Positions 6,426-13,610 of a stretch of 18,351 nt of DNA are shown here, in pieces. The position numbers and the translations under genes were made by a program. Location of the stretch: positions 1 through 18,351 of the forward strand of contig JAPYTY010000010.1 in the NCBI GenBank assembly GCA_029942065.1. Direction: 5' to 3'. The stretch's first letter is position 1. Each line of letters starts with the position of its first letter. The notes under the pieces are model-generated. The model saw nothing but the letters and a program-made list of their open reading frames with translations, had not been told where the DNA came from and did no database searches. The stretch is from Acidobacteriota bacterium. GTDB taxonomy: Bacteria > Acidobacteriota > UBA6911 > RPQK01 > JADFOI01.

Positions 6426-7454
6426 ATGAAAGACGGCGAAATTATCACCATCAATGTGGTTGGAGCCGGCCAGTGGGGTCCCAACCTGATCCGAAACTTC
6501 TCCACCTCTCCTCGCAGTCAGGTGGGGATGATCTGTGACATTGATGATAAAAAGCTTCAGAGCCTTTCCTCTCGCTTTCCCGGCGTCCAGTTGACCGGCG
6601 ACCCGGATCGAGCCATCAACGATCCCTCGGCCGATGCGGTGGCCATTACCACCCCCGTCTCCACCCACTACGAACTGGCCCGCTCAGCCCTGCTGGCCGA
6701 CAAACACGTTTTTGTTGAAAAACCCCTGGCCCAAAAGGTGGAGCAGTGCTTGAAACTTAATGAACTGGCCCAGCAGCGGGATCGGATTCTCATGGTGGGC
6801 CATGTCTTCAAATTCAATCCCGGCATCCAGTACGTCAAAACGCTTCTCGAGGAGGAAGACCTCGGCAAAGTCATTTCCATCCATGCCATCCGTACCAATC
6901 TGGGTCCGGTTCGAACCGATGTCAATGCCCTCTGGGATCTGGGCACTCATGATCTGAGCATCTTCAACTACTGGCTTTCCGAGCAACCCTCCAGTGTCAC
7001 CGCCTCGGGACTTTCCTATCTGTCGGATCAAAGGGAGGACACGGTCATTGCCAACTACATTTATTCTGATCAGGTGATGGCCACCATCCACGTCAGCTGG
7101 CTCCATCCTCGTAAGGTGAGGGAAATCACGGTTGTGGGGAGCGAGAAGATGCTGGTCTGGAACGATATGGATCTTTCCGAACCGGTGCGCATCTACGACA
7201 AGGGGGTTGAGCAGGAAACGGATCTTTACACCGATACCTTCGGTGCCTTCCGTCTCATCCTGCGGGAGGGTGCCGTTACCATTCCTCGGATTCGGGGCGC
7301 AGAACCCCTGTCCAACGAGTGCGACCATTTCCTGGACTGCATCCTCAACCAGAAGACGCCTCTGACCGACGGCGAAGACGGTTTAGCGGTGGTGAGGGCG
7401 TTGGCGGCCGCCGATGAATCGATCGCCAACCAGAGTCGGATGGTGATGCTGTAG
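6426..7454 (+). CDS. Gfo/Idh/MocA family NAD(P)-dependent oxidoreductase
   Basis: A 342-residue sugar-type dehydrogenase with an N-terminal Rossmann domain and a C-terminal alpha/beta substrate domain. Visible motifs are VVGAGQWGPNLIRNF at 11-25 (dinucleotide loop), TTPVSTHYELA at 75-85, EKPLA at 98-102 (catalytic Lys of the family) and LWDLGTHDLSIFNYWL at 169-184. The last carries the His/Asp pair typical of the branch that includes UDP-N-acetylglucosaminuronate 3-dehydrogenases (WlbA-like). The HVSWLHPRKVREITVVGS segment is also typical of that branch. A nucleotide-sugar or cell-surface glycan substrate is therefore plausible, but no glycan genes sit nearby. It stands alone between a repeat-rich gap and a convergent aminotransferase. 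The start has no Shine-Dalgarno and may be leaderless. Confidence 0.88.
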   Translation: MKDGEIITINVVGAGQWGPNLIRNFSTSPRSQVGMICDIDDKKLQSLSSRFPGVQLTGDPDRAINDPSADAVAITTPVSTHYELARSALLADKHVFVEKPLAQKVEQCLKLNELAQQRDRILMVGHVFKFNPGIQYVKTLLEEEDLGKVISIHAIRTNLGPVRTDVNALWDLGTHDLSIFNYWLSEQPSSVTASGLSYLSDQREDTVIANYIYSDQVMATIHVSWLHPRKVREITVVGSEKMLVWNDMDLSEPVRIYDKGVEQETDLYTDTFGAFRLILREGAVTIPRIRGAEPLSNECDHFLDCILNQKTPLTDGEDGLAVVRALAAADESIANQSRMVML

Positions 7455-7486
7455 GTTCGTTTGTTCGTTGGTTCGTTGGTTCGAAG
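7455..7486 (+). repeat. Four-unit 8-bp tandem repeat directly after a stop codon
   Basis: Units are GTTCGTTT, GTTCGTTG, GTTCGTTG and GTTCGAAG, beginning at the base after the TAG of the Gfo/Idh/MocA gene. It lies in a 148-bp gap between two convergent genes. No convincing terminator was found in the rest of that gap; a GGAT/ATCC mini-stem followed by six Ts on the minus strand is too short to rely on. Confidence 0.65.
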
Positions 7487-7602
7487 GTTACCGGATTCGG
7501 CGCTTCATTACCTTCCGCCTTACTGACTCAGAAACGTTGGCTCCCGAAAAAAGGATTTCACGTCATCCGGGCTGGACAACGTTCGAAGTGAGGACCGGAG
7601 GC

Positions 7603-8817
7603 TTAGCCCAGTTTACTCTGCCGCTGTTCGTCAGGCTCGAGTTTGGTCAGGGAGCGGCGAATGTTGCGAATGGCCTGCCGCAGCCGGTGCTCGTTTTCCA
7701 CCATGGCGATCCGCACATAGCCTTCCCCCAGGTCACCGAATCCGATCCCGGGCAGCAAAGCCACATGGGCCTCCTTCATGAGCAATCTGGAAAACTCGAT
7801 TGAACCCATTTCCCGGTACGGCTCGGGAATGGGTGCCCAGGTAAACATGCTGGCCTTGGGGCTCTTGACCGGCCACCCGATTCGATTGAGACCTTCGCAC
7901 AGGACATCTCTTCGACTCTGGTAGATCTGGGCCTGGCGTTTGACGCAGTCCTGGGGACCATCCAGGGCGGAAATGGCGGCCACTTGAATGGGAGTGAAAA
8001 TTCCGTAGTCATGGTAGCCCTTGATTTTGGCAAGAGCCCCGATGATGTCAGGATTGCCGACGCAAAAACCGAGCCTCCATCCCGCCATGTTGTAGGACTT
8101 GGACATGGTGTAGAACTCCACTCCCACGTCTTTCGCCCCCGGAACCTGCAGGAAACTGGGAGCCTGATAGTCATCGAAGGTAAGGTCGGCATAGGCCATG
8201 TCGTGGATCACCATGATCTGATTATCCTTGGCAAACCGTACAATCTCTTCGAAGAAGTCCAGGCTGACAGTGGCCGTGGTGGGGTTGTGAGGGAAGTTGA
8301 GGGTAATGATCTTGGGCCGGGGCCAGACCTCTCGAGTGATGTATTCCACATCAGGCACGAATTCTTCTTCCTCACGTAAAGGGATGGAAACCACATTTCC
8401 GCCGGCCATCGCCACGCTATAGATGTGAATGGGGTAAGTGGGATTGGGAACCAGGGCCAGATCCCCCGGGTCCAACAGGGCCAGCATCAGATGGGCCAGT
8501 CCTTCCTTGGAACCAATGGTGGCGATGCACTCGGTCCGGGAGTCCAGGTCGACATCAAAGCGGTTCTTGTAAAATCGGCAGATCGCCTTCAACAGCGCAG
8601 GAATGCCCTTGGAAGCCGAATAGCCGTGCGCCTTTCGATCCTGGGCCACCTCACAAAGCTTGTCGATGATGTGCTGGGGGGTCGGCTGGTCGGGATTTCC
8701 CATCCCCAGGTCGATGACATCGGCCCCTTCCTGGCGGAGACGGAGCTTGGTTTCGTTGAGCTGTCCCAACAGATAGGGAGGAAGCCGCTTCAGACGCTGG
8801 GTGTTAATGGTCGGCAT
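7603..8817 (-). CDS. alaC: AlaC-type glutamate-pyruvate (alanine) aminotransferase
   Basis: A fold-type I PLP enzyme that interconverts pyruvate plus glutamate with alanine plus 2-oxoglutarate. The 404 residues track E. coli AlaC closely from recall: LPPYL near 12-16, DLGMGNPD at 36-43, [10 protein letters not shown] at 64-73, [12 protein letters not shown] at 101-112, [11 protein letters not shown] at 123-133 and FPHNPT at 175-180. The PLP Lys240 lies in [13 protein letters not shown], with Asp206 and Tyr209 as cofactor contacts, and PGIGFGD and YVRIAM follow near the end. The start is ATG 8817; no strong ribosome site precedes it. A short reading frame with a good GGGAGG site overlaps this start (8804-8896) and might couple translation. 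The gene is monocistronic by layout, convergent with the oxidoreductase. Related LL-diaminopimelate and methionine-type aminotransferases are the alternative assignment. Confidence 0.9.
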   Translation of the reverse strand: MPTINTQRLKRLPPYLLGQLNETKLRLRQEGADVIDLGMGNPDQPTPQHIIDKLCEVAQDRKAHGYSASKGIPALLKAICRFYKNRFDVDLDSRTECIATIGSKEGLAHLMLALLDPGDLALVPNPTYPIHIYSVAMAGGNVVSIPLREEEEFVPDVEYITREVWPRPKIITLNFPHNPTTATVSLDFFEEIVRFAKDNQIMVIHDMAYADLTFDDYQAPSFLQVPGAKDVGVEFYTMSKSYNMAGWRLGFCVGNPDIIGALAKIKGYHDYGIFTPIQVAAISALDGPQDCVKRQAQIYQSRRDVLCEGLNRIGWPVKSPKASMFTWAPIPEPYREMGSIEFSRLLMKEAHVALLPGIGFGDLGEGYVRIAMVENEHRLRQAIRNIRRSLTKLEPDEQRQSKLG

Positions 8818-8896
8818 GGGACTCTAGCTGGGTCCTGATTTCCAAAGACATCGACATTACCTTGACTCTCAACCCGATCATACCAGTCCCCATCAT
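8804..8896 (-). CDS. Possible 30-residue leader ORF overlapping the alaC start
   Basis: Starts [13 protein letters not shown] and stops 14 bases inside alaC in a different frame. GGGAGG (8901-8906 on the plus strand) stands 4 and 7 nt before its two tandem ATGs, a better ribosome site than the one for alaC itself. Termination close to the alaC start would suit translational coupling or a leader role. There is no homology evidence, and it may be chance. Confidence 0.22.
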   Translation of the reverse strand: MMGTGMIGLRVKVMSMSLEIRTQLESHADH

Positions 8897-8996
8897 GCAT
8901 CCTCCCGGCAACGACCATAGTAACGCAGTTAACCCGGACCATGCATCGGTTCTGGTGGCGAAGCGGCGCAAGCGGCTGCTGCAAGACCGTGCCAAT

Positions 8997-9026
8997 GAAA
9001 AAACGGGCGCACGGCCGCGCGCCCCC
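8997..9026 (-). terminator. Intrinsic terminator of msrB
   Basis: On the minus strand the msrB stop codon is followed immediately by GGGCGCGC and GTGCGCCC, an 8-bp stem with one G-U pair around GGCC, then G and six Ts. The G-U pair is an A/C mismatch on the other strand, so the structure is built for the msrB direction. Confidence 0.85.
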
Positions 9027-9431
9027 CTACACTTTCTCGTCCTGGTCCAACTGGAGAGAAGCAGAATTGATGCAGTAGCGCTTGTGGGTGGGGGCCGGCC
9101 CATCGTCAAAAACATGCCCAAGATGGGCATCACAGCGTTTGCATAGAACTTCCACTCGCCGTACCCCATAGGTATGATCGCTTTCGGTACTCAGGGCGTT
9201 CTCGGAAAGGGGCTCCCAGAAACTGGGCCAGCCCGTGCCGGAATCAAACTTGGCGTCGGCACCGAAAAGCTGGCTGCCGCAGCATACACAACGGTAGGTT
9301 CCATCCTCCTTACAATCCCAGTACTGGCCCGTATAGGCGGGTTCAGTACCTTTGTCGCGGCAAATCTGGAATTGCTCAGGGGTGAGCTGCTGACGCCATT
9401 CCTCATCCGTCTTGGAAATTTTGTCACTCAT
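9027..9431 (-). CDS. msrB: Peptide-methionine (R)-S-oxide reductase MsrB
   Basis: Reduces the R-epimer of methionine sulfoxide in proteins, using thioredoxin-type reductant. The 134 residues are the usual single-domain length. Zinc ligands are Cys48/Cys51 and Cys97/Cys100 (CKRCDAHLGHVF), and the catalytic Cys120 lies in RYCINSASL. FDSGTGWPSF at 62-71 has Thr where many bacterial MsrBs have a recycling Cys (SGCGWPSF), so recycling must use another cysteine or direct reduction; Cys24, Cys40 and Cys50 are available. The start ATG 9431 is preceded by GAGGAG about 11 nt away. There is no signal peptide, so it is cytoplasmic. It is divergent from the short-chain dehydrogenase across an 86-bp gap and ends in its own terminator. 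Confidence 0.96.
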   Translation of the reverse strand: MSDKISKTDEEWRQQLTPEQFQICRDKGTEPAYTGQYWDCKEDGTYRCVCCGSQLFGADAKFDSGTGWPSFWEPLSENALSTESDHTYGVRRVEVLCKRCDAHLGHVFDDGPAPTHKRYCINSASLQLDQDEKV

Positions 9432-9482
9432 TTCTAATGGCTCTCCTCAACCTACGGGTTAGTAATTTACGATAACTCCTGG

Positions 9483-9511
9483 TTGAATTCCAGTACAGGA
9501 CCCCATATAAA
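9483..9511 (+). promoter_or_regulatory. Sigma-70-like promoter giving a leaderless mRNA
   Basis: TTGAAT (9483-9488), a 17-nt spacer and TATAAA (9506-9511). Only 6 nt separate the -10 box from the ATG at 9518, so initiation about 7 nt after the -10 falls on the A of the start codon. No Shine-Dalgarno precedes that ATG, which agrees with a leaderless transcript. Confidence 0.5.
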
Positions 9512-9517
9512 GCCCTT

Positions 9518-10285
9518 ATGAAGATCAAAGGAAAAAGCGTGATCGTGACCGGGGGAGCCTCGGGATTGGGAGAAGCCACCGTACGCAAGTTCCACTCCCA
9601 GGGAGCCCGGGTCACGATAGCAGACGTCAACTCCGACCGGGGCAGGGCTCTGGAGGCAGACCTGAGGCCGGGGGCCTTGTTTATCGAGACTGATGTCAAG
9701 GATGCAACCTCGGTTCAGCACACCGTTGACCGGACGGTTCAACAACACAATGGACTCCAGGTTCTGGTCAATTGTGCCGGGATTGCCATCGCCGGGAAGG
9801 TCCTGGGAAAAGAGGGACCTCACGACCTGGGCCGATTCACCGAGGTGATCGAGGTGAACCTCATCGGAACCTTCAACACACTTCGTCTGGCCGCCGCTGC
9901 CATGGCCGGAAACCCGCCGGACGGGGAGGGAGAACGAGGGATAATCATCAATACGGCATCGGTGGCTGCCCTGGAAGGACAGATCGGCCAGGCCGCTTAT
10001 TCCGCATCCAAGGGGGGAGTGGTGGGGCTGACTCTACCGGCGGCCCGGGAACTGGCCGGGCAAGGAATTCGGGTGGTCACCATCGCCCCCGGCACCTTCG
10101 ATACCCCGCTGTTGGCAGGACTCCCTGAGAAGGCGCGGGCGTCACTGGCCGAGCAGGTGCCCTTCCCTTCTCGCCTGGGCCGTCCCGAGGAGTTTGCACT
10201 CCTGGCCCAGCACATCGTTGAAAACGTCATGCTCAACGGCGAAACCATCCGCCTGGATGGAGCCCTGCGAATGGGGCCGAGGTAG
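9518..10285 (+). CDS. Short-chain dehydrogenase, HSD10-like 3-hydroxyacyl-CoA dehydrogenase
   Basis: A classical SDR of 255 residues. It shows TGGASGLG at 11-18 (cofactor loop), Asp36 after the second strand (favours NAD), NCAG at 85-88, Asn114, Ser148 in INTASVAA, and the YSASK catalytic pair Tyr161/Lys165. [13 protein letters not shown] at 191-203 and the C-terminal [18 protein letters not shown] are characteristic of type II 3-hydroxyacyl-CoA dehydrogenases (HSD17B10, 3-hydroxy-2-methylbutyryl-CoA dehydrogenase), which act in fatty-acid and isoleucine breakdown. It appears to be a single-gene unit with a promoter directly against the ATG. Assignment within the HSD10 clade is good from motifs; the acyl chain is not determined. 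Confidence 0.9.
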   Translation: MKIKGKSVIVTGGASGLGEATVRKFHSQGARVTIADVNSDRGRALEADLRPGALFIETDVKDATSVQHTVDRTVQQHNGLQVLVNCAGIAIAGKVLGKEGPHDLGRFTEVIEVNLIGTFNTLRLAAAAMAGNPPDGEGERGIIINTASVAALEGQIGQAAYSASKGGVVGLTLPAARELAGQGIRVVTIAPGTFDTPLLAGLPEKARASLAEQVPFPSRLGRPEEFALLAQHIVENVMLNGETIRLDGALRMGPR

Positions 10286-10569
10286 CACGGCGGAGTCGTG
10301 TTATCGAGTGCACTCGTGCACTCGTCTGGACTTTCCACGACCTTGCTGCGGGCGCACTCAGTGCGCCCCTACACTCACTTTTCCGGCTTCGCTCCGAAGG
10401 AGCGACAGGGACTGAGCCAGGGCGTCCCGCCCAGACTCAGAATTCTTTGTGTCTTGGTGTCTTTGTGTCTTTGTGGTTGATTTCTTCTCTGTGTCTCTGT
10501 GGTGAAAATAATTCTCCGTGTCTCGGTTAGGATTTCGGATTTCCTTCCATTTGTGGCATCATCAGGCCA
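10286..10569. other. Palindrome- and repeat-rich gap, no gene
   Basis: This 284-bp gap holds two strong hairpins. CGAGTGCAC and GTGCACTCG pair at 10305-10324 with a 2-nt loop, and GGGCGCAC and GTGCGCCC pair at 10350-10368 with a 3-nt loop. Neither is followed by a U-tract on the plus strand. The second resembles the msrB terminator hairpin, including the CCCCTACAC that follows it. An octamer array fills 10444-10528. No promoter for the next gene could be picked out. Confidence 0.65.
10444..10509 (+). repeat. Octamer tandem arrays ending in GTTGA and GTGAA
   Basis: Four octamers (TCTTTGTG, TCTTGGTG, TCTTTGTG, TCTTTGTG) at 10444-10475 run into GTTGA. Two more (TCTCTGTG twice) at 10486-10501 run into GTGAA, and a decayed pair TCTCCGTG/TCTCGGTT follows at 10513-10528. 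The 26 bases at 10484-10509 recur inverted at 18084-18109 with two mismatches. Confidence 0.75.
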
Positions 10570-11166
10570 ATGACGATAGTCGAATTTGAAAGCTCTCGCA
10601 TTCAAGATGAAGCAGCGATTTCCAAGGCTGTGGAATCGGTCATCAGTGCCGGAAAAGAACCATCGATGATTTTTGTTGCAGGGATGGGCGCGGCTGAAAA
10701 ACGACTGGTGGAAGCCGGAGAAAAATCCGCCGGCCAGGATCTGGTGCTGGCATCCACCCTGGCTGAAGGAGCCAGAACTTCTCTGATGCAGGTGGCCCAC
10801 CAGGTGACCTCCGATGCTGTCTCGAGGGAAACCCAGAGCCTTCTCTCAGAACTCTTCAATGAACTCAGCGACTTCCTGCACGGTGTCTACCTGATCGGCA
10901 ACCTCGGGTTACAGGCACGAAGGGTTCTCGAATCCTATGCAGAACGTGCCGGGGCGATCATCATGGCCCAGGCACTCAAGGAAAAAGGGGTCCAGGCTCA
11001 GGCCGTCTGCGGCCGACAAATCCATCTGGCCAACAACCCTCAAACCCCGGAGAGCTTTCACGAAAAACTTCTCGCCGATTTCCAGCATGAGATCTCAACG
11101 CTTTCCCAGGGTGGAATCATTGCGGTCATACCCGCCTCGCTGCGTCCCTTGGCCGCGCAAAAATGA
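10570..11166 (+). CDS. Truncated, kinase-dead aspartokinase-like protein
   Basis: 198 residues that read like the N-terminal half of an aspartate kinase domain. The segment ELFNELSDFLHGVYLIGNL at 94-112 and LESYAERAGAIIMAQALKEKG at 120-140 line up with the helical region and the substrate-binding GE motif of LysC/ThrA/MetL (Glu125 kept). The features needed for catalysis are gone. The N-terminal KFGGTSV becomes VEFESSRI, which loses the catalytic Lys and both glycines. VVSA becomes FVAG at 35-38, and the protein stops where the GRGGSD half would begin. No second half is found downstream. The stop overlaps the next start (ATGA, 11163-11166), so the two are probably co-translated. It is an intact, well-behaved ORF rather than obvious debris. 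The role may be binding or scaffolding, but it is unknown. No clear ribosome site precedes ATG 10570. Confidence 0.75.
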   Translation: MTIVEFESSRIQDEAAISKAVESVISAGKEPSMIFVAGMGAAEKRLVEAGEKSAGQDLVLASTLAEGARTSLMQVAHQVTSDAVSRETQSLLSELFNELSDFLHGVYLIGNLGLQARRVLESYAERAGAIIMAQALKEKGVQAQAVCGRQIHLANNPQTPESFHEKLLADFQHEISTLSQGGIIAVIPASLRPLAAQK

Positions 11167-11666
11167 TCGAAAAGGTGGTCTCGGGAGGCCAAACCGGAGT
11201 GGACCGGGCCGCGCTGGACACGGCGCTGGAACTTGAGATCTGCTGCGGTGGATGGTGTCCCAAGGGTCGACGGGCCGAGGATGGTCCACTGAAAGCCCTT
11301 TATGCTCTCCAGGAAACCCCTTCCTCCAGGTATCCTCAGCGAACCGGGTGGAATGTGAGAGACTCGGACGGTACGTTGGTCCTTTATCGAGGGCTCCTGA
11401 CCGGCGGCAGCGCCTACACGGTGGAACTGGCCGAAAAATACGACCGCCCCTGCCTGGTTCTGGATCTATCCGCTCATCCCACTCGAGAAAATGTTTGGGA
11501 CTGGGTCAACCGGCATCAGATTCACATTTTAAATGTGGCGGGCTCAAGGGCGAGTGGTAACCCTGGCATTTATCAGGAGGCCTGCAAATTGCTTCACCTG
11601 GTCCTCTCAGCGAAGCCTCCGTCAAAAAAAATGCCGAAAAATCCCATCGATGAGCCCATTCAGTGA
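11163..11666 (+). CDS. SLOG-fold 'putative molybdenum carrier' family protein
   Basis: 167 residues with the motifs of the putative molybdenum carrier family, a branch of the Rossmann-like SLOG/LOG nucleotide-binding fold: VSGGQTGVDRAALD at 6-19, GGWCPKGRRAEDG at 29-41, LLTGGSAYTVELA at 78-90 (glycine loop) and LNVAGSRAS at 123-131. The family name comes from an early annotation; molybdenum binding is not established for this protein and nucleotide binding is the safer prediction. No Moco genes lie in the window. Its start lies inside the stop codon of the aspartokinase-like gene, giving an ATGA overlap and strong coupling. The tail after about 150 is lysine- and proline-rich (KPPSKKMPKNP). 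Family assignment is good; function is open. Confidence 0.85.
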   Translation: MIEKVVSGGQTGVDRAALDTALELEICCGGWCPKGRRAEDGPLKALYALQETPSSRYPQRTGWNVRDSDGTLVLYRGLLTGGSAYTVELAEKYDRPCLVLDLSAHPTRENVWDWVNRHQIHILNVAGSRASGNPGIYQEACKLLHLVLSAKPPSKKMPKNPIDEPIQ

Positions 11667-11725
11667 AAAACTTTCAGATGTGCCTGGCATCATTAACCAT
11701 AGAAAGCGTTCGCAAGGGTGTAGCC

Positions 11726-11854
11726 ATGAAAGAGGAACCCAAAAAAAAGATCCCTGCCAAGGCATCCGAGAATGAAAAGAAGACACCGGTGAAGTGGGAA
11801 TTGACCAAGCAGGATAAGGCTTTTCTCCGATCCTGCAGCATTCGTCCCGATTAG
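11726..11854 (+). CDS. 42-residue lysine-rich peptide of unknown function
   Basis: Reads MKEEPKKKIPAKASENEK, then KWELTKQDKAFLRSCSIRPD. An extended basic N-terminal half is followed by a compact C-terminal motif with Trp, DKAFL and IRPD. AAGGGTG lies 8 nt before the ATG, a fair ribosome site; an upstream in-frame start at 11663 is possible but poorer. The gene is 59 bp after the SLOG gene on the same strand and stops 11 bp before the end of the convergent amidohydrolase gene. The balanced, non-random composition supports a real small protein. I do not recognise the family with confidence. Confidence 0.55.
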   Translation: MKEEPKKKIPAKASENEKKTPVKWELTKQDKAFLRSCSIRPD

Positions 11855-11865
11855 TGCCTGGGTGG

Positions 11866-12789
11866 TCAGGAACGTCTGGTTGGGAACAACCGATCGAAGT
11901 TACCGCTAAGAAATTTTGCCTTGGTGGCGTCATCTGCGCCGATGCTATCTAAAACATCCAGCTGAGACTCCCAGACAGGGCGCTGCCAGCCCCGGGGAAA
12001 AAACGAAGAGTCGGATCCAAACATCAGTCTGTCCGCCCCCACCACCTCCAATGCCTGGCGAAACACGTCCTCGAGCGTCAGCGAAGGCACATATTTGACC
12101 CAGCTGTTGGAACTGGAGGAGTCCAGATAAACGTTGGGACAAAGATCCGCCAGCATGAGTGTTTCTCGGAATAGCCCTGCTCCAAAGTGAGGGATGATGA
12201 TGGGCAAATCCGGATAACTCAGGGCGACCGAATGGAGATCCAGGGGATTGGACAGGCGCATGGCAAAGCGGCTGGGAAGATCCAATTTTTTTCTCACCCC
12301 GACCGAAAGCACTCCACAATGGACAAAAACCACTACATCCTCCAGCGAGGCTGCGGTTTCAAAGACCTCCAGCGCCCGATCTTCATAAAGGTGAAACTGA
12401 TGCATGGCTGGAAACAGGCAGATACACCTTAGGGCCAGTTCGCTCACAGCCTGTTGGATCCGCTCCTGGGTCCCCTCCTGGCATGGATTCACCATAAAGA
12501 ATCCAACCAGGCGTTCCGGGTACCGGGCCACAGCTGCAGCGACGGACTCTTCGTCACCCGGGATACTGGCAATCAGCGCTGCTCGTTTGACCTGATGGCG
12601 GTCCAGTTCCCGGACCCAACGTTCGGCGAGATCCAGGGGTGCCCCCGGAGCCTCCCAGCCCAACTGCTGGGTGATGTCACCTACGGGGTCCTGTAAGGCC
12701 TCCGGATCCTTTTCCCGGGCCAGTTCCCGGAAAAATCGGTGGGAAAAGAAATGACAATGGCAATCGTTGGTGGGGAAATTAGGAGACAT
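11866..12789 (-). CDS. Amidohydrolase-2 family TIM-barrel metal-dependent hydrolase
   Basis: 307 residues with the metal-site pattern of the amidohydrolase-related (Amidohydro_2) group: HxH at His11/His13 (DCHCHFF), His157 in VFVHCG, His201 in IIPHFGAG and Asp260 in MFGSDSSFFPRG. That set supports one divalent metal and either hydrolysis or decarboxylation of a small carboxylate, as in ACMSD and gamma-resorcylate decarboxylase. The substrate cannot be read from the sequence. Start ATG 12789 lies 17 nt after the PP2C stop and has no visible Shine-Dalgarno, so translation may depend on coupling. It is the last gene of the minus-strand ligA run. There is no signal peptide. A link to aromatic-acid breakdown in the first region is conceivable but unsupported. 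Confidence 0.85.
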   Translation of the reverse strand: MSPNFPTNDCHCHFFSHRFFRELAREKDPEALQDPVGDITQQLGWEAPGAPLDLAERWVRELDRHQVKRAALIASIPGDEESVAAAVARYPERLVGFFMVNPCQEGTQERIQQAVSELALRCICLFPAMHQFHLYEDRALEVFETAASLEDVVVFVHCGVLSVGVRKKLDLPSRFAMRLSNPLDLHSVALSYPDLPIIIPHFGAGLFRETLMLADLCPNVYLDSSSSNSWVKYVPSLTLEDVFRQALEVVGADRLMFGSDSSFFPRGWQRPVWESQLDVLDSIGADDATKAKFLSGNFDRLFPTRRS

Positions 12790-12806
12790 AGGGGAGGGGG
12801 TGAACG

Positions 12807-13562
12807 TTAGACCTTCAAAATTTTGACCAGCACCACGGTGATATTGTCCGTTCCACCATTATTGTTGGCCGCCAGGACCAACTGGTCGGCCGCTTCTGTG
12901 AGCGAATCGGTTTGCAGGAACTGCTCCAGATCCTCGTCGGTCATGGTGTCGGTCAGGCCATCGCTGCAGATCAAAAAGACGTCCTCGGTGGTGAACGACA
13001 CGGGGAATACATCCACCTCCACACTGGGTAGAACCCCAAGCGATCGATCCAGTAGGTTTTTTTGAGGATGGTGGTGCATCTGATTCTTGTCAACCAGTCC
13101 TTGCTTGAAGAGGCGACACACAGGAGAGTGGTCTTCAGTTATCTGGGTAAACTGATCCCCTCGCTTCAAGTAGGCTCGGCTGTCCCCGACGTGCCCAATC
13201 CAGCCCAATCCCGCATCCTCGGGCATGAGCCAGATGGAGGAAACGGTGGTGCCCATTCCCGAATGCTCAGGACTATCCTCCTGATCATTCAGAATCCGGC
13301 GATTGGCTTCCTCGATTCCCTCTCTCAGGACCTCTTCGGGAGTTCCGACGGCCTGTGTGACAAGCTCAGTCAGTGTCGAAGAGGCCAAACCACTCGCCAC
13401 CTCGCCTGCCGCATGGCCTCCAAGCCCATCACACACTCCGAAAAAGCCCAGATCAGGTGCTTCAATCAACGAGTCTTCGTTGTTGGTTCTTACCTGCCCC
13501 ACGTCGGATCGAGCTTGGTACTCGTACTCCAAGGTTTCCTTCTGGTATGTTTTCGACTCCAT
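12807..13562 (-). CDS. PP2C-family serine/threonine protein phosphatase
   Basis: A metal-dependent phosphatase of bacterial Stp/PrpC type, 251 residues, with catalytic domain only and no membrane segment. Motifs in order: ARSDVGQVRTNNEDS at 17-31, GVCDGLGGHAAGE at 42-54 (metal ligands Asp45/Gly46), GMGTTVSSIWL at 102-112, WIGHVGDSRAYL at 121-132, ITEDHS at 141-146, LICSDGLTD at 197-205 (Asp201) and GTDNITVVLV at 237-246 (Asp239). It would reverse phosphorylation by Hanks-type kinases; no kinase lies in the window. Start ATG 13562 is 56 bp after the zinc-ribbon gene, with a possible own promoter in between (13611-13616). Confidence 0.95.
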   Translation of the reverse strand: MESKTYQKETLEYEYQARSDVGQVRTNNEDSLIEAPDLGFFGVCDGLGGHAAGEVASGLASSTLTELVTQAVGTPEEVLREGIEEANRRILNDQEDSPEHSGMGTTVSSIWLMPEDAGLGWIGHVGDSRAYLKRGDQFTQITEDHSPVCRLFKQGLVDKNQMHHHPQKNLLDRSLGVLPSVEVDVFPVSFTTEDVFLICSDGLTDTMTDEDLEQFLQTDSLTEAADQLVLAANNNGGTDNITVVLVKILKV

Positions 13563-13610
13563 CTTGTTCCAAAGAATTCACCCTAACGTCCCAGCGTTTC
13601 CGCTTACTTT

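Noticed and set aside
6117..6668. 183-codon minus-strand frame from the repeat gap into the Gfo/Idh/MocA gene
   Set aside because: One part is antisense to a real gene and the rest translates dispersed repeats, including the 39-bp element; the RRLSAPIPE peptide shared with a frame near 18200 is a repeat artefact.
7520..7602. Possible alaC terminator in the convergent gap
   Set aside because: The only candidate is a 4-bp GGAT/ATCC stem with an 8-nt loop before six Ts on the minus strand, too weak to call.
10305..10368. Hairpins as intrinsic terminators for the short-chain dehydrogenase gene
   Set aside because: Stems are strong but no U-tract follows on the plus strand; they fit the dispersed palindrome families better.
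10444..10528. Possible CRISPR-like array
   Set aside because: The repeats are contiguous 8-bp units without spacers, so this is a tandem array; no cas genes are present.
10570..11166. Frameshifted full-length aspartokinase
   Set aside because: No second-half aspartokinase motifs (GRGGSD, ACT domains) occur in any frame downstream; the DNA there encodes the SLOG protein.
11866..12789. Amidohydrolase as part of the aromatic-acid pathway (for example a decarboxylase)
   Set aside because: The metal-site motifs allow it, but the gene sits in the ligA run 6 kb from the cluster on the other strand, and the substrate cannot be read from sequence.
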